From Apostichopus parvimensis (Eukaryota > Echinodermata > Holothuroidea > Aspidochirotida > Stichopodidae), in NCBI GenBank assembly GCA_000934455.1, contig KN896063.1, positions 1 through 23,569 of the forward strand: 23,569 bases of DNA, written 5' to 3'. The notes beneath the pieces were generated by a model. It saw only the letters and a list, made by a program, of their open reading frames with translations. It ran no database searches and was not told the origin of the DNA. Below, piece after piece: positions 1 through 12,300 of the stretch. Made by a program: the position numbers and the translations under genes. Positions within the stretch are counted from its first letter, which is position 1. Each line of letters begins with the position of its first letter.

Positions 1-24
1 GTAGTGGCATGCTGTTACAAGTTT

Positions 25-147
25 TCGACATGCTGATGTTGAATTTGACATGTTGATAGACGCAATGACATACTGTTTTTTGTTTCGACATGTCAATATG
101 GAATTGTAACATGCTGATATCGAATTGTAACATGTTGATATCGAATT
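25..147. repeat. Degenerate tandem repeat (gacatgctgatatcgaattg type)
   Basis: About five or six copies of a 20-24 bp unit; the two at about 105-147 (aacatg.tgatatcgaattg) are nearly identical and earlier ones are diverged. Confidence 0.7.
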
Positions 148-3100
148 GGACACTTCACTTTCTTTTTCGACATTTATGGAACGTTTGGCTCTCCGTAGTA
201 AAATGTTATTCAGATCTTTTGTATTATGGAATACAAAGAAGGGCAACATTTTTTATTGGGAAGTCCTGATAAATGTAATCGCAATTGTAGGCTGTGTTTG
301 ACTTCCTATCACAATAACGTTATGCAGTACTCCCAGAATGTCAAATTGTGTATGATTCCATCTTCGTTGATTCAAACGTAATGCCATCATCGTCAGTCTG
401 CACTGTAGATTATTGCAGTGATGGTGCTCTGAAATGCATTAAATTTTCTAACAATAAAAAACCATGTTGTTTGAATCATGCATTCTTTACATTCTGTCAC
501 TAAATCCTCCAGTCGTTATGAAGTTGTTAAAACAATTGCATTGCAATTTACTCAAAGGATTGGGGTACTCCTCTCTTGCTTCGGTCTTGATGTTAATTAG
601 GAAAGCAATGTGTGACATCACCCGGTATGGTACTCTTACGGTCTGTGACATATGGAACAACCGAATATAAGTAGAATGTCAGTTTATCGTTGTATTCAAT
701 GTCGTAATGTGTCGCCCTTTCGGCTTCCATTTTATATCACAACACATGGTTGTAATTGTTTATGCAAGTTGGTTTAGACATTTCTTCAACCGTCAGTAGA
801 TGATGTGTTGCTTTGTTATGTCCGACCCCCGACACGGTTTAATCTCTGTTCCATTCAACTGAGACCATACTACACAGACCAAATATGTTTGGTTTGGCAG
901 ATATAATTATAGTTCTCCACCGCGGTCATACACAGAAAAACACAGGAAGAACTCTATAATAAATCACTCGGTGTGAAAATTGATACAAAAGTGAGTGGAA
1001 CACACATTGTCCATGTGCCTTTAAAGGTTTGTAGGATGGTAAAAATGCTCATTTGGGATTAGTGTTAGTAGTTTAGACCTCAATGAATCTTGTTCGTACT
1101 AAGATGCTTCCTTTATCATAGGATCATCTCCTCTTTTGGGGTACAATAACTTCAAAACCAATTTGCAAGGAAACCATTTTTGTGACATGTTTTTCAGTGT
1201 GTTTAAGCCTACGCATTGTTTTAAATGTTCTGGAGAGTTGCTCCTTTCTTCGTTTATACGCACCTATTAATGACATTGTATCATCAACTTTTTTTGTTGT
1301 AGAGAATGTGACAACTCTTTACCCCTTGGTAATCATAGCGTACGTGCTGGTTTAACTATGTGCAATAAAGATCCCTGTACCAGTCCACACCCCAACTCCC
1401 ACCCCCACCCTAAAATATTTTCATGTCAGGTGGCATCTGCTGATGCTATTCCCATGATGTTTATTCATAATGGATTCCTATTACTTTAATAGGGAATCTG
1501 ATAATAATGTGGAAAGGTTCAAAGAAGTCAACCAGATAATTTTAGTCCAAGATGCCTCTAAGAATATAAATATCCAATTTTCATGTTGTAGTAGTAATGT
1601 GATTCTTGATTCATTTACAATCTGTAATATCAGTATTTCTAGATTTACAGGAATGATGAATGTTTGTTTATTATCACTTTGTTTGGTGGGGGAGGGATGG
1701 GGGGGGGAGGTTGGAGGGGTTCATTAGATGGTATGTTTTTTTTTACAACATCTACTAGTATTGTCAGGATTACAATTTTCTTAAGTGCCATATCTAGAAA
1801 ACCAAAAACAGAACAAAAAATTCAGGAGAGAAGGGGAAAAAAAGGATAACCTTGAGATTGCTGTGAGTTGAGTAAGGAAGTCTCACCAAATTGTGATCTT
1901 GTTGTTGCCTTGTGGGATATTTTGTGGTACTATCTTTTCACTTGGGGAAGTATAGTTTATTTATGAATTATTAAAGATATGATACATAGTTTGTTTGAGA
2001 TGATTGTATACAACAGTTTCATTGTTTCTCTTTGCACTTGGAAACTGAATATAAAAAAAACAGTTTCACCTTTCTTTCAACAATGTTTTGTAAATATATA
2101 CCAGTCAAAATGTTTTATATTTCTCTATATTTAAAAATGTTTATCAAGGATCTTTAATAATCATTATATCCCGTAATCAATATTATTCCCTCTCCCTTAT
2201 TCTCAGTTAGTTTCTAGTATATTGCATTGAATTTATTAGTTTAATTTCATATTTAATTGATAAATATATAGATATAAGCTGTCTCAATTAAGTTTTTTTT
2301 TTTAGTGCATCAATACTTCCCATGCACCATTTTTCATGTTTAATGTAATTGGTGGGACAAAAAAGTTAAAGATGTACATTTTTCTTACTAGTAATTTTTT
2401 CTTATGAACCAATGAGTGATATAAATTCATAAAATAAACGTTGCAATTTTCTTGGATCTATCGATAGGCTATCGTGATTTTTGTTGGAAAATGCATTAAC
2501 TTGATTGAATTTTTTTTGTTGAATGTTTCTTTTCGTTCTTCTTGATGTTGAATGAGGTTCTTAGATCTCTCACGTTCCTCTTCAAAGTGGTGAGTTGTCT
2601 GTTCCTACAACTCTAGGTATGTCTATCTTGTAGCTTTATGCATGCTTCTACTCTTCTACTATCAAGTAATGCCAGCGGATTGTGTGCAGTACAAACTGTA
2701 TTACAGTTGGGCTGAAAAGTATTTCCTTGCGGTATCTGTTCTTCATGATCAGGCTATATTCAAACCTCTTAATGTAAGCTTCTCTTTTAAGTGGGAGAAG
2801 ATCCTTAGTACATCTTCTACATCAGTACCTAGCATGCATTTTTGTAATTGCTGTTGCAATGCAGCTGTATACATATCCCTGTGTAGGTTACTTTGGTCGC
2901 TACCAAGATGGAGATAATTTTTATTTTTAGTAGCTGTTGACAATAGCTTCAGTTCAGGTTCATAAGTGTATCTGATCTTAACCTAACCCTCTCTATATAA
3001 ATCCAAGATATATAACAAAACTTAACGCCAATAAACCAATGTCTGTTAGATTAGTCATGGTTTTTATCAGGAATGTAAGCAGTGCAGTTTGCCTTTATGA

Positions 3101-3354
3101 ATCAGTCCATTTCATGATCCAGAAATAAGCGACCTCAAAATCATGCAATTTGAAGTTATTAGTTTCATAGAATAGAAGTCTGTGGGGTAGATGAAAACTG
3201 TATGGATATAGTTTTTCGGATGAACATCATTATAGGCTTGGACAGCCTGCGTTCTGTTGTTAGAATTTGTTGATCACATTGAGAGAAGAAAGAATAATCA
3301 GTTACAAGTTTTGCAGATGCTTTTATATGCAAAATTAAATTTCCGGTTGATCAT
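148..3354. other. Non-coding interval, nothing recognised
   Basis: AT-rich sequence with homopolymer runs, a C-rich tract at about 1385-1410 and a G-rich tract at about 1685-1720. Open frames of 60-90 codons (for example 2642-2917) have no domain or splice support. It may be intergenic or intronic. Confidence 0.6.
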
Positions 3355-3590
3355 CCTATCAGGTCCGTAGCCAGGAATTATTAGTAGGAGGGACACCAAT
3401 AATTTCAGCAGGGGACACCTAAATTATAGGAGGGATGCAATACTTGTATCCTGTGACTTGTGAACATTATTGTATACATGCTGGTGGCACAGATCAGTGG
3501 GGGTGGGGGAGTAGGGTGGGGAGGGTTGCACAGCAATCTGTATGGAGAGGACCACCCCCATGTTCCCCAGTCTAGCTACAGGCCTCTGTC
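3355..3590. repeat. Dispersed repeat, copy A, with hAT-like degenerate ends
   Basis: Left end caggtccgtagccagg (3360-3375) roughly matches the inverse of the right end (tctagctacaggcctctg, 3571-3588). The internal sequence is shared with 8574-8765. The tgtagc/gtagcc words resemble the hAT-like ends in the receptor introns, so a degenerate relative is likely. No target duplication found. Confidence 0.6.
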
Positions 3591-4296
3591 TTATCCTCCC
3601 TGTTAGAGTTTCTCTGCTTTCTGTATTTATGTTTACTATGCAAACTGGATTAGCCACTCTTTATTTTCATTTGATCAGTTAAATATATTTAAGATCAGTT
3701 TATGCTTAATGAATATGGTTTGTGGTTTTATTGAAGTGTTGTGTAATTAAGGATTTAAAATTGAAATAAAGTTTAAGTTATCTTGAAATATGAGTTTGCT
3801 TCCTTTTGTCCTTTCGTTTTTCTCACAGCTTCATTGGTATGTGCATGAACCATGCTTCAAAGCTTGATTAGTATGGGCATGAACCACTATATCTGATGTG
3901 CTTCTGCGTAGGCTATAACACTCATGATGATGATGGTGGCCTGATGGGGTGTTGTTTACAGTAAAAGATCACGAACAAGTACCTTAAAATATCTTTGAGC
4001 AATGATATTAGAGAGCGCCCATGACACGCTCGTTTTAGAGTCGTATATAGAGCTCGTTTCAGCAGCTGGATAAGCATCCATGTCACATGTAAGGAGAATC
4101 CATACTAGTATCAATCAATGTCCATCACGACACCGTTTTGTAAGTTCATATTTCATAATCAACAATTACGCGACAACAGGTAGTAGGCCTATAGGCTAGC
4201 CACTCCACACAAAGTGAACACCATTTTATTCAATAAGTTTCTTATATATCTGTAGTATTCGTTTATGTACGTGATATTTTCCTTTCCTCTTTCCAA
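3591..4296. other. Non-coding interval, nothing recognised
   Basis: AT-rich; a short direct repeat (gtatg.gcatgaacca at about 3837 and 3871) is the only structure noticed. Confidence 0.6.
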
Positions 4297-4386
4297 CTTT
4301 AGGTACGGCAATCGGTACAGTACGACATGTATCACTTTTAGCCAATCACAGCGCTAAAGTATTTATAGCGCGTACCTTAAAGTTCA
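4297..4386 (+). promoter_or_regulatory. Candidate promoter-like segment inside an inverted repeat
   Basis: Aactttaggtacg (4297-4309) is inverted at 4372-4385 (gtaccttaaagtt, with one inserted base). Between them lie a nested hairpin TTTAGC/GCTAAA (4337-4342 and 4353-4358), a CCAAT word (4342-4346) and a TATA-like tatttata (4360-4367). CCAAT and TATA are unusually close, about 20 bp. This could be a promoter or the hairpin of a small mobile element. Confidence 0.3.
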
Positions 4387-5675
4387 CTTGACAACCAAAG
4401 CAGGAGCTCGCATAGAGCAATCTTGAGCGAAAGTCGACACTATAAGTATACTGTAGGCATTTGTCTGCCAATATGAAAACGATAAGTATACCAGATGTGT
4501 TTCGGGCAATGGTTTCGGGACAAACGTTTCCACATGCCTATTATCTGGACAGGTTATGCTACTTGACATGGTCAAACGCCCGTCTGCAGGAAACAATAAT
4601 AGTACTTAGTAGCCTATGTCATAGGTCTTTGCAATTTGCCGGGCCTAAGTTAGCCTAGACCAAGATAAGCCTAATTTGTTAATGCGGTTACAGCTGCCCA
4701 TTTGAACCAGCATTCCACAGAAAGAGCTTAACAGAAGGCAAGAACCGAGAGTGAGCCACACACATTAGTTGAAGTGAGTAGCAGCTGATTTCAGCATTTG
4801 TTAAATTAAGTTTCACTAGGCTATAGTATAGGCTTAGCCTGTAATACTAAGTAGTAAGCGTAGGTATATCATGATATAGGCTGGGCCTAACTACCGCAAG
4901 ACACAGCGTGCCAAGAGACTTATATTGACACATACATGAGGCCTAACTTGATTTCTCGCGACTTTTTGAACTTGAAGATTTAACATAACATATATTTAGA
5001 TGAGTGGTCCTCGCAACTAGTATTACAAGAACGCAGTAGCCTATAAAGTATAATGTATGTATAGTCAGTAGTATTGCGAAGTTCAGAACACTGCGAAGTT
5101 CTGACACCCCTAAGAAATACACGATTTCACCATGACAACCTACAGGAAAGAGCCAATTTCACCAAAAAGTACGAAGCTACAGTTATTTTCTCTCCAAAAT
5201 GACCCGTGTGTAAGCGAGTTCTATTTGTTAATAAAAGGAAGTTATAGTTTTGGTGTGTTTAATGCTTAGGTGTCCATGCTACTATGTAGTCAACGTTCAG
5301 GCCTAGTCCGCATATACTAATCGACTTGGCCTACTTTTTGTCGTACAAAATCCGTGCCCTAAAACGTTTTATTGGCTTAGGCTAGCAAGGGTAATAGTTA
5401 GCCTACTAGTTTATACTAATGTGGCTAGAAAATCGATAAACCACGCCCTTGGATGTCATTCAAACACTGCGGTTACCTAAGATTAAAATTCAAGATTAGG
5501 CCTACCATATTTCCTTGGCCCGGAGGGGTGTAAATGGAGCGTTAACTACCTCGTCATTAAATATAATATGGATTTAAAGACGGGTTAGGCTACATACCAG
5601 ATGAAGTCATATTTACTATCCAGTTAAGCCCAGCGTAAACTCTAGGCTACTAAATAAAAGTTTCATTCGGGACAA
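4387..5675. other. Non-coding interval; one unrecognised short ORF
   Basis: A plus-strand ATG frame at 4473-4658 (61 codons) follows the candidate promoter segment, but it has no recognisable domain and no supporting splice signals. The rest shows recurrent taggcct-type words and no gene. Confidence 0.5.
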
Positions 5676-6494
5676 ACTAAAACGAATGACAGCGAATGAC
5701 CGAATGACAATTGACTTTGTACAGGGTTAATTATCATTCGCAAATGACAGCGAATGACATCGAATGACGGCGAATGACGACGAATGACGACGAAGGACGG
5801 TGGTGAGTGGAGATAGAATGATTAACGGAGTGGAGAAATGCGGTTATTGGTTTTCTGCGCAAAAATGATTTGAGGAAAATCGCATGTTACATGGTTAATT
5901 GCAGGGTTTTGGTGTAATTTATGGATAGAAACCACAGGGAAAGTTTTTGTGTGAGAATACGCTTGAGTGCTGTGCTTTTGACATTTACCTCTGTAGATTT
6001 ATATAGAAAGATGCCCCCCCCCCCACGCCACTGTTACAGAGTAGCTCCATAACTGGTGCAAATTTTCTCCTTTTCCAGTCCCTTTTGCGCCCCCCCCCCC
6101 CCTAAAAAATTTTTTTTTCTTCTTCATAGAAATGTCCAATATAAGGACTCTTCCTGACATTTTTAGCCGTTTCAAGATAATAGTATTGTTAGTTTCTAAC
6201 AATTAATATCGGAAAAATGATGTTAAATTTACTTTTTAAATCAGACTTACAATTTCGCTTACTATAAGGTGCGTTTGCATCTTGTCCGTACTTTACTAGA
6301 TCTGTAAGCCACGCACTTCGCGTCCACTCGGTTTGCGTGGCTTTAATATACCAACGAAGTATGAACTGTGATATCCGGTTGAAGCAAATGTCTGTGCTGT
6401 CATTCACTGTCATTCGTTTTAGTCAACGCAATTTTTTAGTGTGTACAACATATTGTCATTCGTTATGTGTAACGCAATTGTCATTCGTTTTAGT
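5676..6494. mobile_element. MITE-like unit with inverted, internally repeated ends
   Basis: Left end (5676-5700) begins actaaaacgaatgacagcgaatgac; its reverse complement recurs at 6399-6423 with one mismatch, and a shorter version at 6480-6494. The left arm (5681-5800) contains seven exact gaatgac motifs, the last run at strict 10-bp spacing. The right arm (6399-6494) has three exact and one variant copy, all inverted. The middle holds poly-C tracts, and at 6025-6033 acgccactg, the outer end of the hAT-like family. No transposase frame or clear target duplication. Confidence 0.65.
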
Positions 6495-7967
6495 AACACC
6501 CTTTCATTCTTTCTCCAAACATTTTCTACGGAAACAGTGGTTAATTAGTACGGTTTTGCCAACAATTATGAACTAGGCAATTTAATTTAACGTCACCCCG
6601 CTTCTGTTGTCTAATATATTTGCGCCAATTTATTGGTAATTAATAAATAAGATCGGGACAATTTTGTTTGCTGGGACAATGTGTTTCCGTTGAAACAGGC
6701 CGAAAATCCCGATTACTGGTAACCCTACCTATTATAACCAATATGTTACCTACTGCTTATCTATTAGCTACATGGGGAAGTTCGATCTAGGCCTTAATCA
6801 TACATTTATTAACGTTAAGGTTAAAACAAAATTCAGCTCAGTGAAACCATGTAGAATTTCTAGTCAATCACACAAAATTATATCCATTAGCATTGAGCAT
6901 CAGCAACTTTTGACAACTGTTTATTCGGTGTATCTATTCCGTAGGCATAACCTTTCCGCTACTGTACTTTTTATCTTCTTGAAAAACTACACAATGATGC
7001 CGGGCGTTGAACGGGCGGCATTTCAAAGTTCAAACTCAACTCAAGGATAACAGCATTGTTTGGGCTAGACTTTAGAGAATATATCAGACAAAAAGGTTTT
7101 AGACCTAGACCTATACATGAATCGTACAGTTACTTGAAACAGATTCCATTGATTGGAATTTCTACGCTTATTTGCATATTGTCTCGTTCTTTTGGATCAC
7201 GTAAAATAGGATGGCATACGATATCTCCACGATGCTAAGATAAAAATATATGTGCAAATATGTCTATAACACGGTAAGCAATGTTACGGACCATGTTAGA
7301 AATGTCAAGGCTAATTCTTCAGGAACAAAACTGTGCTGCTGTGTATACACAAATAAGGTATCATAATATAATGTATCCTCAAAGAGAGTGGTCGTGCATA
7401 TAAGGTAAAAACAAATTTCTATGGTTCCATATAAACAAATGTGTCTTTTCTGCTATTATGACACAGCCTTCTTGTTAATCCTTGGATGATGACAGGGAGT
7501 AAATTAGTTAGGTCAAAATTTCAAAGTTTTTAATAGAGAAGTTCAGTAAAATGTTGGCAAGACTTAACTATGTGGAGGAAGAAAAAGCAAAAGGAAAAGA
7601 AAAATTCATAGAAATCACCGACACACACCCTTACAATTACTTGTTGACACCTACCTCAACATTGCCCCCACCCCCAATGTTAATGTGTTGCCTAAGTGAT
7701 GCCCCTCGGGCCCCTCGGTAATAATACTTACCCACCATATTTCAGTTCCGGTTGCAACAAGGGGCGGCGATGGTACCAGGTCGCACAATATCTCATATTC
7801 AGTATATTTTGGATGAGAAATGACAACAACAATATGTATTGCTTACTAATACAAAGTTTAATGAGAAAAAACCCGTAGATATCAACACATTGAATGATAC
7901 ATATTTATAAGAAGGTAGTGCCACAAGGTACCCCATTGGACATTAGAACCCTTTTCACTGCGCGCAG
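6495..7967. other. Non-coding interval, nothing recognised
   Basis: Open frames up to 92 codons (for example 6772-7050 plus) show no domain, splice or composition signal. No repeat or RNA gene identified. Confidence 0.6.
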
Positions 7968-8065
7968 AAAATATGTAGTACTAGTATAGGAAATATATAT
8001 AGTTATAATAGTACTGAGAAATATATAATACAGGAAGTATATAGTACAGGAAATATATAGTACTA
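7968..8065. repeat. Short AT-rich tandem repeat (aggaaatatatagtac type)
   Basis: About five degenerate copies of a unit near 19 bp built on agta(c)-aggaaatatata. Microsatellite-like and non-coding. Confidence 0.7.
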
Positions 8066-8573
8066 GCTAATGATCAACCCATAAGACTCGTGACCCGTAA
8101 AATGCCATGACGTACGATATTGCAGATCATACTTGTTATAGTAGAAAATTAATCTAAAAGGGTCTATAGGCTGTCGACTAAACACATCACTTCAAGTTTT
8201 GTTTATACAGTGTCTTTGTCTACGGATTCTCTCCATTGGGAAAGCGTTAATATCCCTGGGAAATGGTTAAGGGTAATAGTTCTAATTTTTTTAAGGGGGA
8301 ATGAATACTCCTATCCGAGTCAATCACAGGACTCCTTTTAGTGCCAAAATACAAAAAAAAAATTGCATATAAAAGCACATGAAACAATAATACATTATTA
8401 TGATAAGGATCAGTGATTTGTGTTACATTATCACATCTAAGGCAGTCAATCGATTAGTATTCAGGCTTTTACTTGGATTTGCTAGCCATTGACCATTCTA
8501 AATAGATTCATTGACTTGACATGTGTCACATGATCAAACTGTATATCACGTGACTTTGGGCACATAAGTATTT
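8066..8573. other. Non-coding, downstream of the receptor
   Basis: AT-rich DNA with no recognised gene. No polyadenylation signal could be assigned with confidence between here and the stop codon; a variant GATAAA (minus, 8873-8878) lies too close to the stop to be convincing. Confidence 0.6.
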
Positions 8574-8765
8574 CTATCAGGCCCGCAGCTAGCTATTAGA
8601 GGGGCACCATCAATTGTAGGAGGGCACCAGCAAGTGGAGGATGGGCACAATACTCGTGCCCTGTAACTGTTGAAGTCTTTGTACGTAAAAGGAGGGGGAA
8701 GGGGTTCAGCTGTCTACACGGGGAAGTGGGTTTCTCCCTGTATCCCAGCTTCGTCATGAGCCTAT
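8574..8765. repeat. Dispersed repeat, copy B
   Basis: Related to 3355-3590: both start ctatcagg(c/t)ccg(c/t)agc and continue through matching aggaggg(a)caccag-type segments to ...caatact.gt.ccctgt.act. It starts about 130 bp past the receptor stop codon, so it may lie in the receptor 3' untranslated region. Confidence 0.65.
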
Positions 8766-8896
8766 GAAACAGGTGAAAAGTAGGGGACGCTTCGCCGTGT
8801 GTTTTCAAACAAGTTAATGCCATATGGTTAATTGTACGCAGATTTCCACTTTAGCTATGAAAATGTATCCCATTTATCTGGTAAAAGTCAGGACAA

Positions 8897-9395
8897 TTAC
8901 GCTATGTATCGGTTTTCTTCCACGCTTGATACAGGAATCGTTGCTGGTAGAAATCCTTTCGAATAACCGTTTGATGACGAGTGATTTTGGTATTGTGAGT
9001 GAGGAGGCGTGAATGTAGGAGACTCAATTGTGCAGCATGGTAGTTTCCTTTTCCAATATGACACCACAGTAGGATGACGTAGGCAATACAATACGAATAT
9101 CATAAATCCTTGCATAGAGTTGACTACCGTGAATAACCATTGGATCGGTCCGTTCAATACGTATATCAGACTAAGAAAGCCTAAGCTCCACGTTAGACCA
9201 GTTAATGTCATAATCGATAACGCATTTCTCGCTCTTTTCAAGTTTTGTCTCTTTTTAATTCTTTCCGATTTGTTCACTGCGTTTGATTTCAAGAGCTGGC
9301 GTATGACCAGTATAAATACGATGGTGTTGCTAAGGACGACGATCCCGACAGGGACCAAAACTCCAACTATTAAAGGCCATTGGTCAAGAAAACAG
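8897..9395 (-). CDS. aGPCR exon N: TM5-TM7 and cytoplasmic tail, stop codon
   Basis: Residues 867-1032 and TAA (8897-8899); acceptor TACTTTCAG, phase 2 in. C868 (SCFL) is the loop cysteine. TM5 is WPLIVGVLVPVGIVVLSN (873-899). TM6 is NALSIMTLTGLTWSLGFLSL (925-948), with the conserved LTW-x-x-GF. TM7 is WLFTVVNSMQGFMIFVLYC (952-974), with the conserved Q-G-F-x-I-F. The third inner loop is basic (RIKKRQNLKRAR). The 58-residue tail has a CC pair (possible palmitoylation, inferred) and Ser/Pro-rich sequence. It ends RYIA, not a clear PDZ ligand. Confidence 0.97.
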
Positions 9396-12300
9396 CTGAA
9401 AGTAAAACGGGAGAGATGTGGTTGAAAATTGCGGATATGCAAGACACAAAATAACTCGAAATGTGCGGTAATATGACCGACACGCAAGAAATAACATTGA
9501 ATGGTGCACGTTAAAAATCTATAGGGCGCTTACCTGTTTGATCTGGTGTATGCCTCTCTACTAACCCCAATAGACACCCCAACTATAAGGAATGGTACAC
9601 CTGTAACGTAAATAAAAAAAAGGTTATAATAAAATAAGTATACACGTGGGGCTAATTTAATTGACTACAGTAGCAATTTTATTTATTGTATAGTCTTGGA
9701 TTTGTTTTGACCACTGTAAATTATACACAAAATTATGACGACAGAATATTGAAATGACTTTTTTAAATCTACAATCGTTAGATGCCATACTTGGACTTAG
9801 CCTTGCTATACCATTGGAGTATAAGATTGGCCCATATAAGTACGAAGACCACTTCTATGTTCGTTACACAGCATATCAAATTGAGTTGATTTATATGCTG
9901 GAACGTATCTTTGTTATGACTCACACCAGGGAGTTGTTATAAACTTTAACTCCCTGCTCACACTAACATGGATATGTCATTTCGGAATAGCATAATTGAT
10001 TACTCACTGAGTGACTTTAACGCGGGGGGGGGGGGGGTGTAGCGAGGGATATAAGGTTATTCAATTGGGGTGGGGGAGAAAACAGAAGAATAACATTTCA
10101 TCTCAAAACATGGGCAAAAAAAGAAAAGAAACATTAGCAGTGGCGTAGCCAGACTTTTCCATCTGGGGGGGGGCAAAGGGGGGGGGCGAAGGGTCTGATT
10201 GGTGGGGCAGACTAAGCTAGTACAAAAGACATNNNNNNNNNNNNNNNNNNNNNNNNNNNNNNNNNNNNNNNNNNNNNNNNNNNNNNNNNNNNNNNNNNNN
10301 NNNNNNNNNNNNNNNNNNNNNNNNNNNNNNNNNNNNNNNNNNNNNNNNNNNNNNNNNNNNNNNNNNNNNNNNNNNNNNNNNNNNNNNNNNNNNNNNNNNN
10401 NNNNNNNNNNNNNNNNNNNNNNNNNNNNNNNNNNNNNNNNNNNNNNNNNNNNNNNNNNNNNNNNNNNNNNNNNNNNNNNNNNNNNNNNNNNNNNNNNNNN
10501 NNNNNNNNNNNNNNNNNNNNNNNNNNNNNNNNNNNNNNNNNNNNNNNNNNNNNNNNNNNNNNNNNNNNNNNNNNNNNNNNNNNNNNNNNNNNNNNNNNNN
10601 NNNNNNNNNNNNNNNNNNNNNNNNNNNNNNNNNNNNNNNNNNNNNNNNNNNNNNNNNNNNNNNNNNNNNNNNNNNNNNNNNNNNNNNNNNNNNNNNNNNN
10701 NNNNNNNNNNNNNNNNNNNNNNNNNNNNNNNNNNNNNNNNNNNNNNNNNNNNNNNNNNNNNNNNNNNNNNNNNNNNNNNNNNNNNNNNNNNNNNNNNNNN
10801 NNNNNNNNNNNNNNNNNNNNNNNNNNNNNNNNNNNNNNNNNNNNNNNNNNNNNNNNNNNNNNNNNNNNNNNNNNNNNNNNNNNNNNNNNNNNNNNNNNNN
10901 NNNNNNNNNNNNNNNNNNNNNNNNNNNNNNNNNNNNNNNNNNNNNNNNNNNNNNNNNNNNNNNNNNNNNNNNNNNNNNNNNNNNNNNNNNNNNNNNNNNN
11001 NNNNNNNNNNNNNNNNNNNNNNNNNNNNNNNNNNNNNNNNNNNNNNNNNNNNNNNNNNNNNNNNNNNNNNNNNAAGTGGGGGGCGAGCATTTCAACTGGG
11101 GGCTCCCCCCCCCCTGCCCCCCCGCTGGCTACGCCACTGAACATTAGTAACTATACAGTACCACTTACCACATGCAATGGCAGCTGCTTTATATATGAAT
11201 CCTCTGATATGGGTGTTGAACACTTTCACAAAGAGAAGGTACATGTTGGCGCCCTCAACTCCCATCCAGGCAATTGAATTTAAAGCAAAGAAGTGGAATA
11301 GCGACGCGACCAGAATACAGGGAATTCCGGATACGGAATTAGTGTTAGCGATTGCCATGGCAACAAAGCTACAGTAGAGTCCAAGCAGAGCCACACATAG
11401 TCCAACTAAGATCTTACTTGGCTGGGGTGATCGTAGGTCTCTGAAAAATCATGAATAAAATAGAGAATGGTTATTCTCGACAGCCGGTCCGACGAGAGGG
11501 CCATCATGGTAGGTGGTGCAGTCTATGAGACAGGCTTTATTTGGGGGGGGGGGGGGGGAGGGACAAGGTAAAATAAGTAATAAAGCATTTCTCATTTTTA
11601 TAACATACTTAAGGAAAAATGAATAGTGAAGAAAGGCATAGTGACATAACGCTCCCTGGGCCCTACCTGGGTCCCGATGATAATTCATGTACTGATTTAC
11701 TCGTCAATAATAACCTATAGACGCGAGTTGGCAATGCCGTTGATGACCGCAAATTCTCACATTGTGCTTGTGTATTGACTAGGCTATTCTCTTTCCTGTA
11801 GAAAAGCGAAAGTATGATAAATACCGCTCACTGGATACTCAGTCTTTCCAATGTCAAATGTTGTTAATATTACAATGGTTACTTCATTTTTTCTGAGATG
11901 TACGGTTAACTTTATTTACTCACTTTTTCGACAAGTAAACTATGACAGTGATAATAAGCCCAACTGTTGACACAGTACATCCAGTAAAACTTAGAATCTC
12001 CAGAATCCTGGCTTGTGTTGGGTCAATGGTACCCTGGCCATAAATATCCTAAAGAGAAGAGTAAAACACATGGTAGTAATCCATTAAATAGCATTACACT
12101 ACACTTTAATGTAGCGTACGTAATACGAAGTAATTTATGTTCGCATTAGCCTTATTTGCAGTGAGGTTTTTTGTGTTTACCTCTTCTAGCACTAGTAAAT
12201 ATTTGTACGTAACGATGATTACATTGTGGATTAATACAAAACGTTGTGTAAGTTAAAGAGAGAGAAAGATATAAAATGTTTCAGTCCTTTCGTTTCGATC

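Larger units (their letters stand above)
9601..11168 (-). other. Intron L/M (about 1568 bp, phase 1)
   Basis: Donor GTAAGT, acceptor TTACGTTACAG. It holds hAT-like element 1. The part 9601-10129 is AT-rich, with a poly-G run at about 10024-10037 and no recognised gene. Confidence 0.8.

Noticed and set aside
2642-2917. 91-codon plus-strand open frame
   Set aside because: No domain, no splice context and an overlapping antisense frame; consistent with chance.
5681-5800. CRISPR-like array from regular repeats
   Set aside because: Units are 10 bp with no spacers, the host is a eukaryote, and inverted copies occur at the other end of a MITE-like unit.
6025-6033. Complete hAT-like element ending at acgccactg
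   Set aside because: No partner end or target duplication was found nearby; only a fragment can be supported.
6772-7050. 92-codon plus-strand open frame
   Set aside because: No recognisable motif and composition like the surrounding non-coding DNA.
9120-9425. 101-codon plus-strand open frame
   Set aside because: It lies antisense to the TM5-TM7 exon of the receptor and is a shadow of it.
10199-11144. Open frames of about 300 codons on both strands across the gap
   Set aside because: They consist almost entirely of N; the apparent openness is an artefact.
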